Source of the DNA: Triglochin maritima
Lineage: Eukaryota > Streptophyta > Magnoliopsida > Alismatales > Juncaginaceae
Direction of reading: 5' to 3'
Length of the DNA stretch: 64,000 bases
Assembly (NCBI GenBank): GCA_963682175.1
Contig: OY821784.1
Span: forward strand, 23,541,621 to 23,605,620
Under the pieces are notes generated by a model. It was not told the origin of the DNA. It worked only from the letters and a program-made list of their open reading frames with translations, and made no database searches. Of this stretch, positions 45,313 to 56,603 are shown piece by piece. Positions within the stretch are counted from its first letter, which is position 1. The number at the start of each line of letters is the position of its first letter. The position numbers and the translations under genes were made by a program.

Positions 45313-45330
45313 TGGCATCGTTGCCGGGGA
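45313..45330 (+). promoter_or_regulatory. PBS of element F (tRNA-Asp)
   Basis: TGGCATCGTTGCCGGGGA, two mismatches to the tRNA-Asp complement. Confidence 0.85.
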
Positions 45331-46425
45331 GGTGCTCTTTCGAGACTCTGGTTTGGACAATTCGAGTGGGTTTAATCTTTTCTTTTTAGATTTGTATATT
45401 TCAAGGACATCTCAGCATCCAGGGGAGCCACCAGGAGAAATTTGGAGAAGTGGAAAGTTATTTGGACCGCCAATCAACGGTCTGGGACCGCCAACTGGCG
45501 GCCTTGTGAGCTTCCTTTGCTCCAAACAAAATTCTAGTTGTTTGTTATTTCAATTTAATGGTATGTGAGCTCAATTTTTCATGTTGTGACTTGTAGTTTG
45601 CTACAACATCAATCAATTCCCCTTTTTAAGACAACTTGGACCATAAAAGTCGGAGCAAAAGATTAGACTAATTGCCATCTAGGTCATGCATCACTTGTAG
45701 AGCTCGCATGCACACATTGTCTTTCATTTGCTTTAAATTTCTATTGTCGATTGTTGGAGTGAGGTACGTGCACCCGTTCTCTCATTTATGCATGGTTAAA
45801 GCATGCATTAGTTAGTAAGGTGCATTGTAACAAGAGTGATGTGAGTGCTTGTTTGGTGAGTTGCTTCCTAGCCTATGTTTTCAAAACATCTTTAAGGGGC
45901 ATCACCTATAGTCTTCAAAGATAAGGTAGGGGATTTCATCACCTCTCCCATAGCCCCAAAAAGCACACACAAGTAAAGCCGTAATCTAAAATGAAGTAGA
46001 CATTGACCCTAGGACTCAGGCGCATTAGGAGTGTGATCCGGTCATGACCGTCATTGCCTGATCGACGTCGCCACTTGTCGATAGTAGGAGAAACGAGATC
46101 TCTGAATCTTGGCTCACTTCCTGGGCTCTATGGTCTTCGTCGTAGGGAGGTGAGGCATGTTAGGCGCCATCTAGCTGTAAGTACCTATTGTGATCGTAGG
46201 CTGCTTGAGCCGTGTTTGCTAGACTAGGCTTCTACCGTCACCTTTACCCTCGCTAGCTTCAGGGATTCTTCCCTTCTCCTCTGAGTCATCTTCTTCTCAC
46301 CTATTTTACGATCTAGTCTCCTCCCATTGACACTCTTTGTTAGCATTTTAGGGTCGAGTCGAGCATTTTTTGCGAGCTTGGCCTCGTGGTGGTGAGAGTG
46401 GTCGACTCGAGAGTTCTTTGGCAAG
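45331..46425 (+). other. Leader of element F
   Basis: Conserved leader with paired dyads at 45465-45482 and 45486-45503 (starts 21 bp apart) and the block around GATCGACGTCGCC (46060). No ORF of note. Confidence 0.68.
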
Positions 46426-46850
46426 ATAGATGGTTACATGAGTGACTATCCATATCATTGATTGGACCAGGATAATTCCCTTTGGTAATCCGGACCCATG
46501 CAGCCTGGGGTAGCTCAGACAAACAACCCATATGGTTGGGACAATCTTGATTGTGTGACTAAGCAGTCTTCAAATTGGGGTAATATGAGAGAGGCACTGA
46601 CTGCTAGACCATTCTCTAGTTATGTCAGATCATATGTTGGTCAACAAAGTCAGACATTAGAAGAACCTTTGTCCTCTTTCAAGCATGTGGTAGATGACAT
46701 AAGTTCACCGGTAGATCTAGTAGTTGTACCGTGTCACTATTGCGGGTTGAGTGGTCTTGTTTACGGGGAATGTCTTTATGTTCCCCTAGAGCCTGAGTAT
46801 GAGCACATATTTTCCCAAAATGCGCAATGTGACCTTTATGCATCTGCGTA
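46426..46850 (+). pseudogene. Reduced gag of element F (no capsid segment), truncated
   Basis: The start codon position reads ATA where H has ATG, and a TGA replaces a Cys codon shortly after. From about 46498 the frame reads MQPGVAQTNNPYGWDNL, WGNMREALTARP and then the knuckle CHYCGLSGLVYGEC, where the zinc-ligand His is Leu. It ends at TCTGCGTA, where G's LTR starts. The retrotrans_gag segment found in A, D and G is absent. H and I share the same short N-terminus. Confidence 0.75.
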
Positions 46851-47876
46851 TGATTGAGTTCATTTCATGCTTACATCTGTATCTTATATCCATTATATTT
46901 CACCTAAACAATGCTACGTGATGAGTTTTATGCTTGAATTTCAGAAATAAATAGGTTTGAAGAGAAGAGGCATAAAAGGACCTAAAAGCATGAAAAAGGA
47001 CTGAGTTGAGAGACTCAAGGACTAAGATGCAACATCGAAGGACCTGAATGTAAGATCGAAGGACCAATGAGCAAACAAGAATACTTCACACCATCATGGA
47101 GAGTATTTTGGCAATTCTATTCGGGTCGGAGCTCCAACAAGCGAATTACATGCATCAAAGACAACAAAAGCCATCGCGAAAAGCCCACAAGAAAATCCAA
47201 AGCGATCCGAACACTGTAGACCGCTAATTAGCGGTCCAAGACCGCTAATTGGCGGTCATTTTGGTCCGGATCCGCTAAGATTTATGTGGAGCGTGTATTA
47301 GTGTGTATTTAGTCTATTTCTGGTATTTGTTTAGTCCCATACCGGGGATTGTCCGGGATTACATTTTTCTATGACTATAAATAAAACTCTTCACCTTCTA
47401 TTGTATTCACCCATTGCTTGGTGGCATTCTCTCTAGTTGGAGTAAGCCTTGGAGCAAAATATCAAGGTGGAGAAGAATACTACTAGTGATGTGAGTCATT
47501 TAATAAAATAAGTTTTCCATTGTTTTGTTCTTATGTTGTTTCTTTATGCATGCATGCTTAGCTTAGTTTTATTTCTTTGATTGTAGGCTAAAGTAGTTAG
47601 AATGTTTCCTTTCTTATTTAGTTTAATTGTTAGAATAATGTGTAGTGAGTAGATTCATCACCCTTTGGGGGTATAGATGATGTTCATACATGCATTAAAG
47701 AATGAATATGAATGTTTTATATTTTGATTGTGTTGATAAATGTGAATGTATGCTTGCTTGTTAGAGTATAATACTACACTTGATGGGTTTTGCCACACAT
47801 ATTAGACACCTCCCATGCTTGTTTAGGTTCTGAAATAACCAGCTTCTGTATACGAATGTCAATAAACTAGGTTAGT
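46851..47876 (+). repeat. 5' LTR of element G, first part
   Basis: Starts TGATTGAGTTCATTTC. Paired dyads at 47219-47236 (GACCGCTAATTAGCGGTC, perfect) and 47240-47257. USE-like GTCCCATACCG (47334-47344, two mismatches) and TATAAATA at 47376-47383. Its last five bases TTAGT are the TSD of H. Confidence 0.85.
47219..47257 (+). repeat. Paired dyads in U3 of element G
   Basis: Both units use GACCGCTAATT[AG]GCGGTC, starts 21 bp apart. The change of CCAA to CTAA on one side with matching TTAG on the other in the first unit keeps the palindrome. Confidence 0.7.
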
Positions 47877-49268
47877 TGATTGACATCATTTATCCTTTAA
47901 TTTTATCTTATATCCATTATCTTACACCTAAGCAATGCTACCTGACAAGTTTTATGTTTGAATTTCTGAAATAAATAGGTTTGAAGAGATGAAGCATAAA
48001 AGGACCCAAAAGCAGGGAAAAAGGACTGAATTGTGAGACCTGGGGACTAAGTTGCAAGGGAGAAGGACCTGAACGTAAGACCGAAGGATCAAAGAGCAAA
48101 AACAGAAAACTCCACACCATCATGGGGAGTATTTTGGGAATTCTATTCGGGTCGGAGCTCCAACAAGCAAAGTTGATGCTTCCAAGACCAACAAATACAT
48201 CAAGAAAAGCCTAGAATGAAAACGAGCCCAATCCAGATCCTGTAGACCGCCAATTGGCAGTCCGGGTTTGCCTGGGTCCACTAAGATTTCAGGAGCACGT
48301 GTATTAGTGTATGTTTAGTCTATTTTTGGTATTTGTTTAGTCCCACATTGGGGGATTGTCCCGGATTACCTTTTCCTATGGCTATGAATAGAAGTCTTCA
48401 CCTTCTATTGTAAACCACCCATTGCTTGGTGGCATTCCCTCTACTTAGGAGTAAGCCATGAAGAAAAACTCAAGGTGGAGAAGAATGCTACCTTCAATGT
48501 GAGTCATTGTTAATAAAATATTTGTTCTTAGTTTCTTTTAATCTTGTCTTTTATTTCTTGCATGTTTCTTTAGTTTATGTTTCTTTCAATTAGCGTCTTT
48601 AATGTTCCTTTCTTGCTTAGTTAAATTTCCTTTCAGTATAATATCTCATTTTGATAATGTAGGTAGTGTAATGATTAGTGAGTAGTTCCATCCCCTTTGG
48701 GGGTGGAGTAGATGTATGTACATGTTATGTAGGTGGTATGAATGCTAGATATTATTGTTTGTGAGAGATATTAGTATGCTTGCTTGAATTAATAGGAAAT
48801 TTACTTGATGGTTTCTGCCATAGTAAGGTACACTCCATGCTCGTTATGTTCTTAATAACAACCTTGCATTGCTCATATTAATCACCTAGGTTAGTGTTGT
48901 AAATGATAGGTCTTGCCATGAGGTACTTCTTATCCATTAACAAACACTAACCACACTTGAGCTTATTGTATGCATTCACCAAACTTATTTCATGTGCACA
49001 CACGCAGTCCACCCCTTAGGGGTTTTCCATTCCTGAGTTTTATCTCCTTTCATTAGTTGCTTAGTTTAGTTTGTTTTGTGATTTCATTTCAGCCTTCCTA
49101 GTTTACTAGTTTAGATTAGTGTAGTTGGTGTAATCAATCTTTCTCTTATTTCTTTCCCACTCGCCTTCACACAAACCAAAAGTCGACACACCTCCCTGTG
49201 GATCGACCCGTATTTACCACCGCTTCGACGCAGCCGTGCACTTGCGGTTTAATATAAAACATTCAACA
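47877..49268 (+). repeat. 5' LTR of element H
   Basis: 1392 bp. One dyad (48245-48262, GACCGCCAATTGGCAGTC). USE-like GTCCCACATTG (48340-48350, one mismatch) and a damaged TATA box TATGAATA (48383-48390) at the usual 77- and 32-bp spacings. Ends TTCAACA. Confidence 0.9.
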
Positions 49269-49274
49269 AGTTTT

Positions 49275-49292
49275 TGGCGCCATTCCTGGGGA
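49275..49292 (+). promoter_or_regulatory. Degenerate PBS of element H
   Basis: TGGCGCCATTCCTGGGGA, the tRNA-Asp site with three mismatches. Confidence 0.82.
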
Positions 49293-50405
49293 GGTGCTCT
49301 CTCCAGACTTTGGTTTGGATGATTCAAGTTGTTTTAATTTTTTGTTTTTAGTTTTGGTTGGTTTCAGGGATCCTAAAGCTCACGGGGAGACTACTGGTTG
49401 AGTTGGAGCACAAAAGTGTCAACAAGGACCACCAATCAGCAGTCTTGGACCTCCAATTGGCGGCCTGGTGAGCGTTGTTTGCTCTCAGTTTTCTTATGGT
49501 AGTTGGTTCTTTAATTGTAGTTATCTAGGAGCACTATTTTGCATGCTGTGACTTCTAGTTTCCTCCCATATCATTAAACCAATCCCCATTAATCAACTTG
49601 GCCTTAAAATCTAAAGCAAATGATTAGACATTCTTACTTGTTTAGGTCACGCATCATGTACTTGACTTAGGCACGTAGTTGTCTTTTCTTTTAGCTTTAT
49701 TTTTCAGTTGTTGAGTGCTGGTGTGAGGTACGCATTTGCTACACTCATTCATGCATCTTGTATGCCCATGCATTAGTTAGTAGGAATTGCATCAGGACAA
49801 GAGTGAGTTGAGAGTTTGATTGGAGCGTTGATTGCTAAATTTAGGATCAAAACGCTACTAAGGAGGGGATGTCCCGTAAAAGATAAGGTGGGGGATTTCA
49901 TCACCCTTTCCTTCACCCCAAAAATCACTCTTAATTAAGCCTTAACTAAAAGCAGGTAGACATTGACCCTAGGATTTCGGACGCACTAAAAGGGCAATCT
50001 AGTTAAGACGGTCATGACCTGATCGACGTTGCCTACCTTGTTGATAGTAGGAGGTAGTGGATCTCCGGATATGGTATCACTTGCTGGGCATTGTTGTCTT
50101 CGTTGTAGGGAGGTGAGGCGTGTCGAAGCTAGTGACCTCGAAGTTAGGCGTCGTCTAGCCTAAGGACCCATTGCCTTAAATTGTTTGAGCTGTGCTTGCA
50201 AGTTAGGCTTCTACCTGATCCCATTACCCACGCTAGATTTAGGGATTCTTCCCTTCTCCTCCGAGTCATCTTCTTCTTACCTACTTCTACGTTCTAGTCT
50301 CCTCCCCTTTACACTCTCTGTTAGCGTTTTAGGGTCGGGTCGAGCACTTTTTGCGAGCTTAGCCTCGTCGTGGTGAGAGTGGTCAACTCGAGAGTTTTTT
50401 GTTGA
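49293..50405 (+). other. Leader of element H
   Basis: Conserved leader with paired, partly decayed dyads at 49427-49444 and 49448-49465 (starts 21 bp apart). Close to A's leader in the 49700-50200 part. Confidence 0.68.
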
Positions 50406-51304
50406 GATGGATGGTGACATGGGCGACCATCCATATCATTGTTGGGACCAGGACAATTCTTCCTGGTATTCCGGACCCATGCAACCTGAGCTGCTCAGAC
50501 TAACCCCCAGTATGGTTGGGACAATCTTAATTATGTGACTGAGCAATCTTCATATTAGGGTAATATGAGAGAGGCACCGACTGCTAGACCACAATCTAGT
50601 TATGTCGGATCATATGCTGGTCAACAAACTGAGACATTACAATAAACATTCGCCTCTTTCCTGCGTACGGTAGACGACATGAGTGCACTGGTGGCTCCAG
50701 TAGCCGTGTTGTGCGACTGTTGTGGGTTGAGTGGTCATGTTATCGGGGAATGTCCTTATATTCCCCCAGAGCCTGAGTATGAGCATACATTTTCCCAAAA
50801 TGGTCAATATGACCATTACGCATCTGTGTACAATTCTTATGCAAATTCTTATACTTCATTTTCACCCCAGTATCCTCCTCCTGAATACCCAGAATTCTAC
50901 CAACACCCCACTTCAAATCATTGGACTCATTCTCAGCCCATCAACACCCAACCCCAAAATTTCCCAAGCTCTGGCTTCGACCTCATAGTTGACCGCATAC
51001 CTAATTCCTTGAAACAAACTTTCCTTACGTTCATGGAAACCACTCAATAGTCCATACAAAATATGGCACTGCAAGTAAGTCAAATGTCGCAGCAATTACG
51101 TGAACGTGAGGAGAGTAACTTTTCTTGTCAACATGAGGATTCATCTTTTGATATCGAACCACCACCACATCCACAAATTCAAAGCACAATCTTTCAAAGT
51201 CAAACCCCTAGTCAGTCGGAGGGACTTGGGGTTTCAATTCACGATCACTTAGTAGAGGACTCGATTCAAATTGAGAAAAACAAGGACAAAATTCATTATG
51301 AGTA
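50406..51304 (+). pseudogene. Reduced gag of element H: short N-terminus plus zinc knuckle
   Basis: ATG 50406 gives MDGDMGDHPYHCWDQDNSSW, then a frameshift near 50490 relative to F and I. The common part MREAPTARPQSSYVGSYAG follows, and from 50679 an open frame with an intact knuckle CDCCGLSGHVIGEC (50712-50753) and a Pro/Tyr-rich linker (FSPQYPPPEYPEFYQ). Stops at 51048 and 51302. After the first stop comes MALQVSQMSQQLRERE, matching A's MQVSQLANQLHERE. The capsid domain between N-terminus and MREAP in the longer elements is absent, as in F and I. Confidence 0.78.
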
Positions 51305-51335
51305 GGCACAGGATTGTGCCTTATCTTTTTGTCCC

Positions 51336-51818
51336 ATGGCCCTTGAGCCACATGATCTTCATGTTGTGCGTCTTAAGGACTCATCTCTGGTGGAGCAAGA
51401 GCTCCCTAGTACCCTCAATTTCAAACAACTTGATGAGAGTTTGTCTCTCACTATTGTTCCTGATCATCTTGGAAATGATGGAACATCAAACAACTATATT
51501 GCTCATGAGGGTATTAGGAGTTCCTTGGAGGATACCTTGGGTATGAGACCCACTTTTTGTTTGCCTGGTGTGTCGGACATGCCTAACGAGGTTCTTGACC
51601 TCGTTCCGACACACCAGCCTGTTGGTTGGAGAGTTTGGTTGCCCTATATTTCCCAAACTCTTGAGAGGTTCAAGATCTTTCAGTTTGATCATTTGAATGA
51701 GACGCCTTTGCGTCTAATTCATGAACCTCTCATTTCATCTTGTGCTCTTTATGAAGGGGGCCCACACATGAGTATTCTGGCCCCGCATGGTGTCATGTTC
51801 CCTTTCCAAGTGCATTGA
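51336..51818 (+). CDS. Tail ORF of element H with RT-like stub
   Basis: A 160-codon frame starting MALEPHDLHVVRLKDSSLVE, the region that follows the protease in A and D. The protease itself is missing. In the middle NEVLDLVPTHQPVGWRVW parallels the RT start of J (HNELIP, TGWRVC). It ends HGVMFPFQVH, similar to the FSFDVP ends of D and G. Whether it is translated alone is unknown; it may be the 3' remnant of the reduced polyprotein, split by the stops before it. Confidence 0.6.
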   Translation: MALEPHDLHVVRLKDSSLVEQELPSTLNFKQLDESLSLTIVPDHLGNDGTSNNYIAHEGIRSSLEDTLGMRPTFCLPGVSDMPNEVLDLVPTHQPVGWRVWLPYISQTLERFKIFQFDHLNETPLRLIHEPLISSCALYEGGPHMSILAPHGVMFPFQVH

Positions 51819-53393
51819 CCCACTCTCGAGGTTCCCATTTGATGTCTTTTGACAAATGAAAATGGGAACTTATGTTTGTACATAGTTATATTTTAAAAAA
51901 GTACAATAAAAGACTCCTTCAGTGAGCATCGATTATTGTGGGCTCCAACCTTTGTGTATTTAGGCCCCATTTCTTTCACGTATTTTTTATCCCTTCTTTA
52001 GCATCTCACAGGTTTTGAGGGAATTCGGGTTTTTGTCCATCAACATAACCTTGAACTTCCCTTTGTACTTCACGTTGGTGAGATCTATTCTTTTTCATGC
52101 ATAAATCCATGTAGTATCTTGCTCGCATTCATTGAGGACAATGCACGAAGTAGGTGTGGGGGGTGTTTTTACGTGTGTACATAGTCGAGTCTTTTCCTTT
52201 GATTTTTTCTTTCTTTAGGTACATTTTCGTGTGCTGCATTTAATATCGATATATCTGCTTGCCATGATCCTTGGGTGACTTGTCTTCTTTTGCTTGCCTA
52301 GTGCTTAAAATTTTTCACATTTCTTTCAAAATCTTCATGTGTTTGCAAAAGAAATTGTTTTGTGGGTTTTGTGTGTGTTTAGCATGTGCAAAACCGTTGA
52401 GAGGCAAAGTAAAGAGAAAGCTCCCAAAATTGTCTTGAACTTGATGCATTAGGATATCTAGTACAGTGGCTTTAGGACTTATCTAGTCGTTAGGATGCAT
52501 CCCAGTTTTCCCTCGGGGGTGAGTAATCATAGGGTTTCAGTGCTCACACATTTAAAGAAGTCCACCCTGAACCTAGTAAGTCAATAATTCGTGTCTGTTA
52601 ATTTAAGGAAGTTTGTTGTAGTCAAGGACCCTCTTAATCTTGTTGTGAGACATTAAGTGTAGGGTTTTGGTTCATGTGTAGGTAAGAAATAAGTGAGTAG
52701 GTGTTCTCTTTTCTCGCACGGCTCCTATCACTCGGGAAAGTAGGTCTGAGGGGACTTTGTGCCTTGTGCTTTCGAGTCATCAGACTTGGGATGCACCGAC
52801 CGAACTCCCGTTAAACGGGTGGTAGAGATTGCCCTATGTTGAGATTTGGGGAAAGGTGTACGTGATAGTGTAAGTCCTCATGGGCAATGATGCACGAAAC
52901 CTGACCCAGGGAGAATGAAACTCCAACTAATAAAAAGAAAAGAAGAAAAAAATGAGAAAAGAAATAAAAAGAAAAAAAGGTAATGCAAATAAGAACCTGA
53001 ATGGACTTTACAATTTGTATCACTTGAGGATGTTCAGGTTGTCCATGTCTTTCTTTAGTTCCTTATATAACTTGCATGAATGGTTCATTGGGCTAGGTGT
53101 GTGGACTGGTTACCTTTATAGAGTCGGCCCGTAGGATTGTCGCGTCCAATGATCGACAGAATATGCCCAACGAGTCAAGTGTCTAGATTGAATAATGCAT
53201 TTTGTTCGGATTTTGTGGGTATATCCGTTGAAAACCCTCAGGAGACAACACTCCACCTCCTTGGCGACAAGGAGGTTTAACGGCTTGTTGCACGTGCTAA
53301 GTGCAACCGTGATTCCTACGAAAGTGAGTTAGGTTTTCTTGTTTCCCGTTTGTTTTTCTCTTTCTTTGTTTTGCTCGGGACTAGAAAAAACTT
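51819..53393 (+). other. Non-coding 3' internal region of element H
   Basis: Same landmarks as J: internal polypurine-like tract (about 52150-52165), A-rich tract (52930-52980) and double hairpin (53256-53275 with loop GCGA, and 53287-53307). Confidence 0.72.
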
Positions 53394-53408
53394 AGGTTTG
53401 GGGGTATT
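53394..53408 (+). promoter_or_regulatory. Polypurine tract of element H
   Basis: AGGTTTGGGGGTATT, directly before TGATTGAC. Confidence 0.85.
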
Positions 53409-54312
53409 TGATTGACATCATTTCATGCTTATATTTGTATCTTATATCCATTATCTTACACCTAAGCAATGCTACGTGACGAGTTTTATGTTTGAATTTT
53501 AGAAAAAAATAGGTTTGAAGAGATGAATCATAAAAGGACCCAAAAGCAGGGAAGAAGACTGAATCGTGACACTTGGGGACTAAGATGCAAGGGAGAAGGA
53601 CCTGAACGTAAGACCGAAAGACCAAAGAGCAAAACAAAAAACTCCACACCATCATTGGGAGTATTTTGGCAATTCTATTCTGGTCGGAGCTCCAACAAGA
53701 GAAGTAGAAGCATCCAAGACCAACAAATACATCAAGAAAAGCTCAGAATGAAAACGAGCCCGATCCAGATCCTGTAGACCGCCAATTGGCGGTCTGGGTT
53801 TGCCCGGGTCCGCTAAGATTTCAGGAGCACGTGTCTTAGTGGATGTTTAGTCTATTTTTGGTATTTGTTTAGTCCCACATCGGGGGATTTTCCCGGATTA
53901 CCTTTTCCTATGGCTCATATTAATCACCTAGGTTAGTGTTGTAAATGATAGGTCTTGCCATGAGGTACTTCTTATGCATTAACAAACACTAACCACACTT
54001 GAGCTTATTGTATGCATTCACCACACTTATTTCATGTGGACACACACACTCCACCCCTTAGGGGTTTTCCATTCCTGAGTTTTATCTCCTTTCATTACTT
54101 GCTTAGTTTAGTTTGTTTCGTGATTTCATTTCAGCCTTCCTAGTTTACTAGTTTAGAATAGTGTAGTTAGTGTAATCAATCTTTCTCTCCTTTCTTTCCC
54201 ACTCGCCTTCACACAAACCAAAAGTCGACACACCTCCCTGTGGATCGACCCGTATTTCCCACCATTTCAACGCGGTCGTGCACTTGCGGTTTAATATAAA
54301 ATGAATCAATCA
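53409..54312 (+). repeat. 3' LTR of element H with 490-bp internal deletion
   Basis: It joins CCTATGGCT to CATATTAATC, skipping what corresponds to 48384-48873 of the 5' LTR, with GCT at both break points. The dyad (53777-53794, perfect) and an exact USE (53872-53882) survive but the TATA box is lost. It ends TCAATCA, followed by TTAGT. Confidence 0.9.
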
Positions 54313-54317
54313 TTAGT

Positions 54318-54702
54318 GAATGGATTAATAGGTTTTGCCATAACCTTTAGACACTTCCTATGCATGAAAACACTACCTACATTTGTGCGTATAGAATGCA
54401 TTCTTCACCATCTTATTACATGTGTGCACACACTCCACCCCTAAAGGTCTTTCTCTTCCTGATTCCAGCTTAGTTTTACATTCTTTTAGTTTTGATTCGA
54501 TGTAATTGTTAGTTGCTTTATTTTTCATTTTTCTTCTTAGTACTTTAGTGTTGTGTAGATTAGCATAAACAAAACTCTTACCCTTTTTTGTTGCCACTTG
54601 ATTTCTGAAAAACCAGAGGCTACTCACCTCCCTGAGGATCGACCACTACTTGCCACCGCTTCAACACGGCCGTGCACTTGCGGTATTTAAAACGATTAAA
54701 CA
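54318..54702 (+). repeat. 5' LTR of element G, second part
   Basis: Resumes GAATGGATTAATAGG after the TSD of H and reaches the LTR end at 54702, just before the PBS. Confidence 0.83.
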
Positions 54703-54708
54703 AGTTTT

Positions 54709-54725
54709 TGGCGCGTTGCCGGGGA
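54709..54725 (+). promoter_or_regulatory. PBS of element G (tRNA-Asp)
   Basis: TGGCGCGTTGCCGGGGA, the tRNA-Asp complement with one base missing. Confidence 0.85.
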
Positions 54726-55801
54726 TGTGCCAGTCCAGACTCTGGTTTGATGATTCGAGTGGATTTAATTTGTGTTTTGTAGTTTTCTTTGTTTCAGGAG
54801 ACTCACATTGGGAAGGGGAGTATCTGGTGAAGTTTGGAGACAATCTGAGACTCCAAGACCGCCAATAAGCATCCTGAGACCACCAATTGGCGGTCTGGTA
54901 ATCTCTTTTCATCTCTTTATTTCGGTGGAGTGTTGCTATTACTGAATTAGAAATCTTGGTCTCGATTTTGCATATTCTGACTATTAGATTGCTCCCAGAT
55001 CAATAATCAATCTCCCTTTAAGCAATTTGGACCTTAAAACCCAAAGCAAAAGATTATGCATTATTTCTTGTTTAGGTCGTGCATCATGTGCTCGACCTAG
55101 GCACGTAGATTGTCTTTTCTTTTAGCTTTACTTTCAGTTGCTGAGTGCTGGCGTGAGGTACGCATTTCCTTCTCTCATTCATGCATTTCGTATGAACATG
55201 CATTAGTTAGTAGGAAGTGCTAACATGCAAGTGTGAGTTGAGCGTTTGTTTGGAGAGTTGATTGTTAGATTAGGACTCCAAAACGCTACTAAGGAGGGGT
55301 TATCCCATATAAGATAAGGTGGGGGATTTCAACACCCTTTCCTTCGCCCCAAAAACCACACTAATCAAGAGCCTAATTTTAAAATCAAGTAGACGTTGAC
55401 CCTAAGGATGTCGGGCCCATTAGGATAGTGATCTGGTCCCGACCGTCATGGCCTGATCGGCGTCGCCCACTCTGTCGATAGTAGAAGAGGTGAGATCTCC
55501 GGATCTTGACTCACTTGCTGGGCTTTGTGGTCCTCGTCGTAGGGAGGTGAGGCATGTTGAGGTCGTGTGACCTCGCAGTTAGGCGTCGTCTAGCTGTAAG
55601 AACCTATAGCGACCTTAGGATTGTTTGAGCCTTGTTTGCTTGTGTGCTTCTACCTGTACACATCCGCCGTAGCAAAAGGACTTCTTCCCTTCTCTCCTTA
55701 GTCGTTGCCTCTCTTCTGTGTCCCTCCGTCTTCTCCTCTACGCACATTCTTTGTTTAAGAAAGAAAAAAAAAGTTATTGTTTTGTGTGTGCACCTTTGTG
55801 A
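54726..55801 (+). other. Leader of element G
   Basis: Conserved leader with paired dyads at 54857-54874 and 54878-54895 (starts 21 bp apart) and the GATCGGCGTCGCCC block (55456). An A-rich tract at 55757-55773 precedes gag. Confidence 0.68.
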
Positions 55802-56603
55802 ATGCTTGTGTGGGCACTAGACGAGAGTGGCCATTTGACGAGGCATTTCGTCAACCCTGCTTTGGTAGTCGATTTCTCGACGCTTCCCTCCTCTCGTGTC
55901 GCACACAGTCCAGGTTCAATGGCTGCTAATTTCCACAAGGAGGAGCAGTTGGTGGACCCACCTAATCCACCTGTTCGTCCTGTTATGGCTCTCATACGTC
56001 TCCGTGATCGATGATACCCGAGCCGTACCGCTCTACCCTCATGCATCGTATTACCAGAGAAGAATGGGAACCACTTTGAGGTTAAGCCTCAGTTTATTTC
56101 CATGCTTCCTCACTTCACTGGGAAAGGTGACCCCTATATCTTTCTCAGGGAATTTGAGGAGGTTTGTGCTATGTTCAAGCTGCAACAACTTAGCACAGAC
56201 TCCATCCATTTTGGGCTTGTCCCTTTTGCACTAAAGGATGACACCAAGAAGTGGTTGTACAGCAACCAGGCGAATGCCATTTGGACTTGGGATGAATTTC
56301 AATCTGCATTTCTCAAAAAGTACTTTCCAAATCATCGGAATAAAATTGAGGAATGAAATCAATTCGTTCTATCAACTTGAGACAGAAACATTTCATCCAT
56401 ATTTAAAGAGATTCAAGGAGCTACTATCCTCATGCCCTCACCATGGCATCGAGTTGTGGCACCTTTGTCAGATTGTCTACGAGGGTCTTCACATCCCGTC
56501 CCGAACGTTCCTTGAGTCCATGTGTCAAGGAGAGTTCTTAGGAAATGATGAAAGGGATGCATGGGCTTTCCTAGAAGACCTCGCTGAGAAAACCATGCAA
56601 TGA
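55802..56603 (+). pseudogene. gag: gag capsid region of element G, broken
   Basis: The first frame (55802-56014) ends at a TGA. The capsid continues in a second frame (VKPQFISMLPHFTGKGDPYI, FALKDDTKKWLYSNQANAIW). After a frameshift near 56340 a third frame carries LRNEINSFYQ, RFKELLSSCPHHGIE, LCQIVYEGLHIPSRTFLESM to a TGA at about 56601. Closely related to D's gag, with breaks at different points, so both decayed independently. Confidence 0.85.

Larger units (their letters stand above)
42953..46850 (+). mobile_element. Element F: 5' LTR remnant, leader and reduced gag
   Basis: The LTR is present from mid-LTR (42953) to its end at 45306, interrupted by a reverse solo LTR. PBS 45313-45330, leader and a reduced gag follow, broken off at 46850 where element G begins. 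The start of the LTR (left of E) and the 3' half of F are not in the window. Confidence 0.8.
47877..54312 (+). mobile_element. Element H: complete reduced non-autonomous element (no capsid, no protease)
   Basis: A 6.44-kb element flanked by TTAGT (47872-47876 and 54313-54317). 5' LTR 47877-49268, degenerate PBS 49275-49292, leader, reduced gag (50406-51304), a tail ORF (51336-51818), non-coding 3' region, PPT 53394-53408 and 3' LTR 53409-54312. It has neither capsid, protease, RT nor integrase. The 3' LTR has lost 490 bp that the 5' LTR keeps. Confidence 0.92.
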
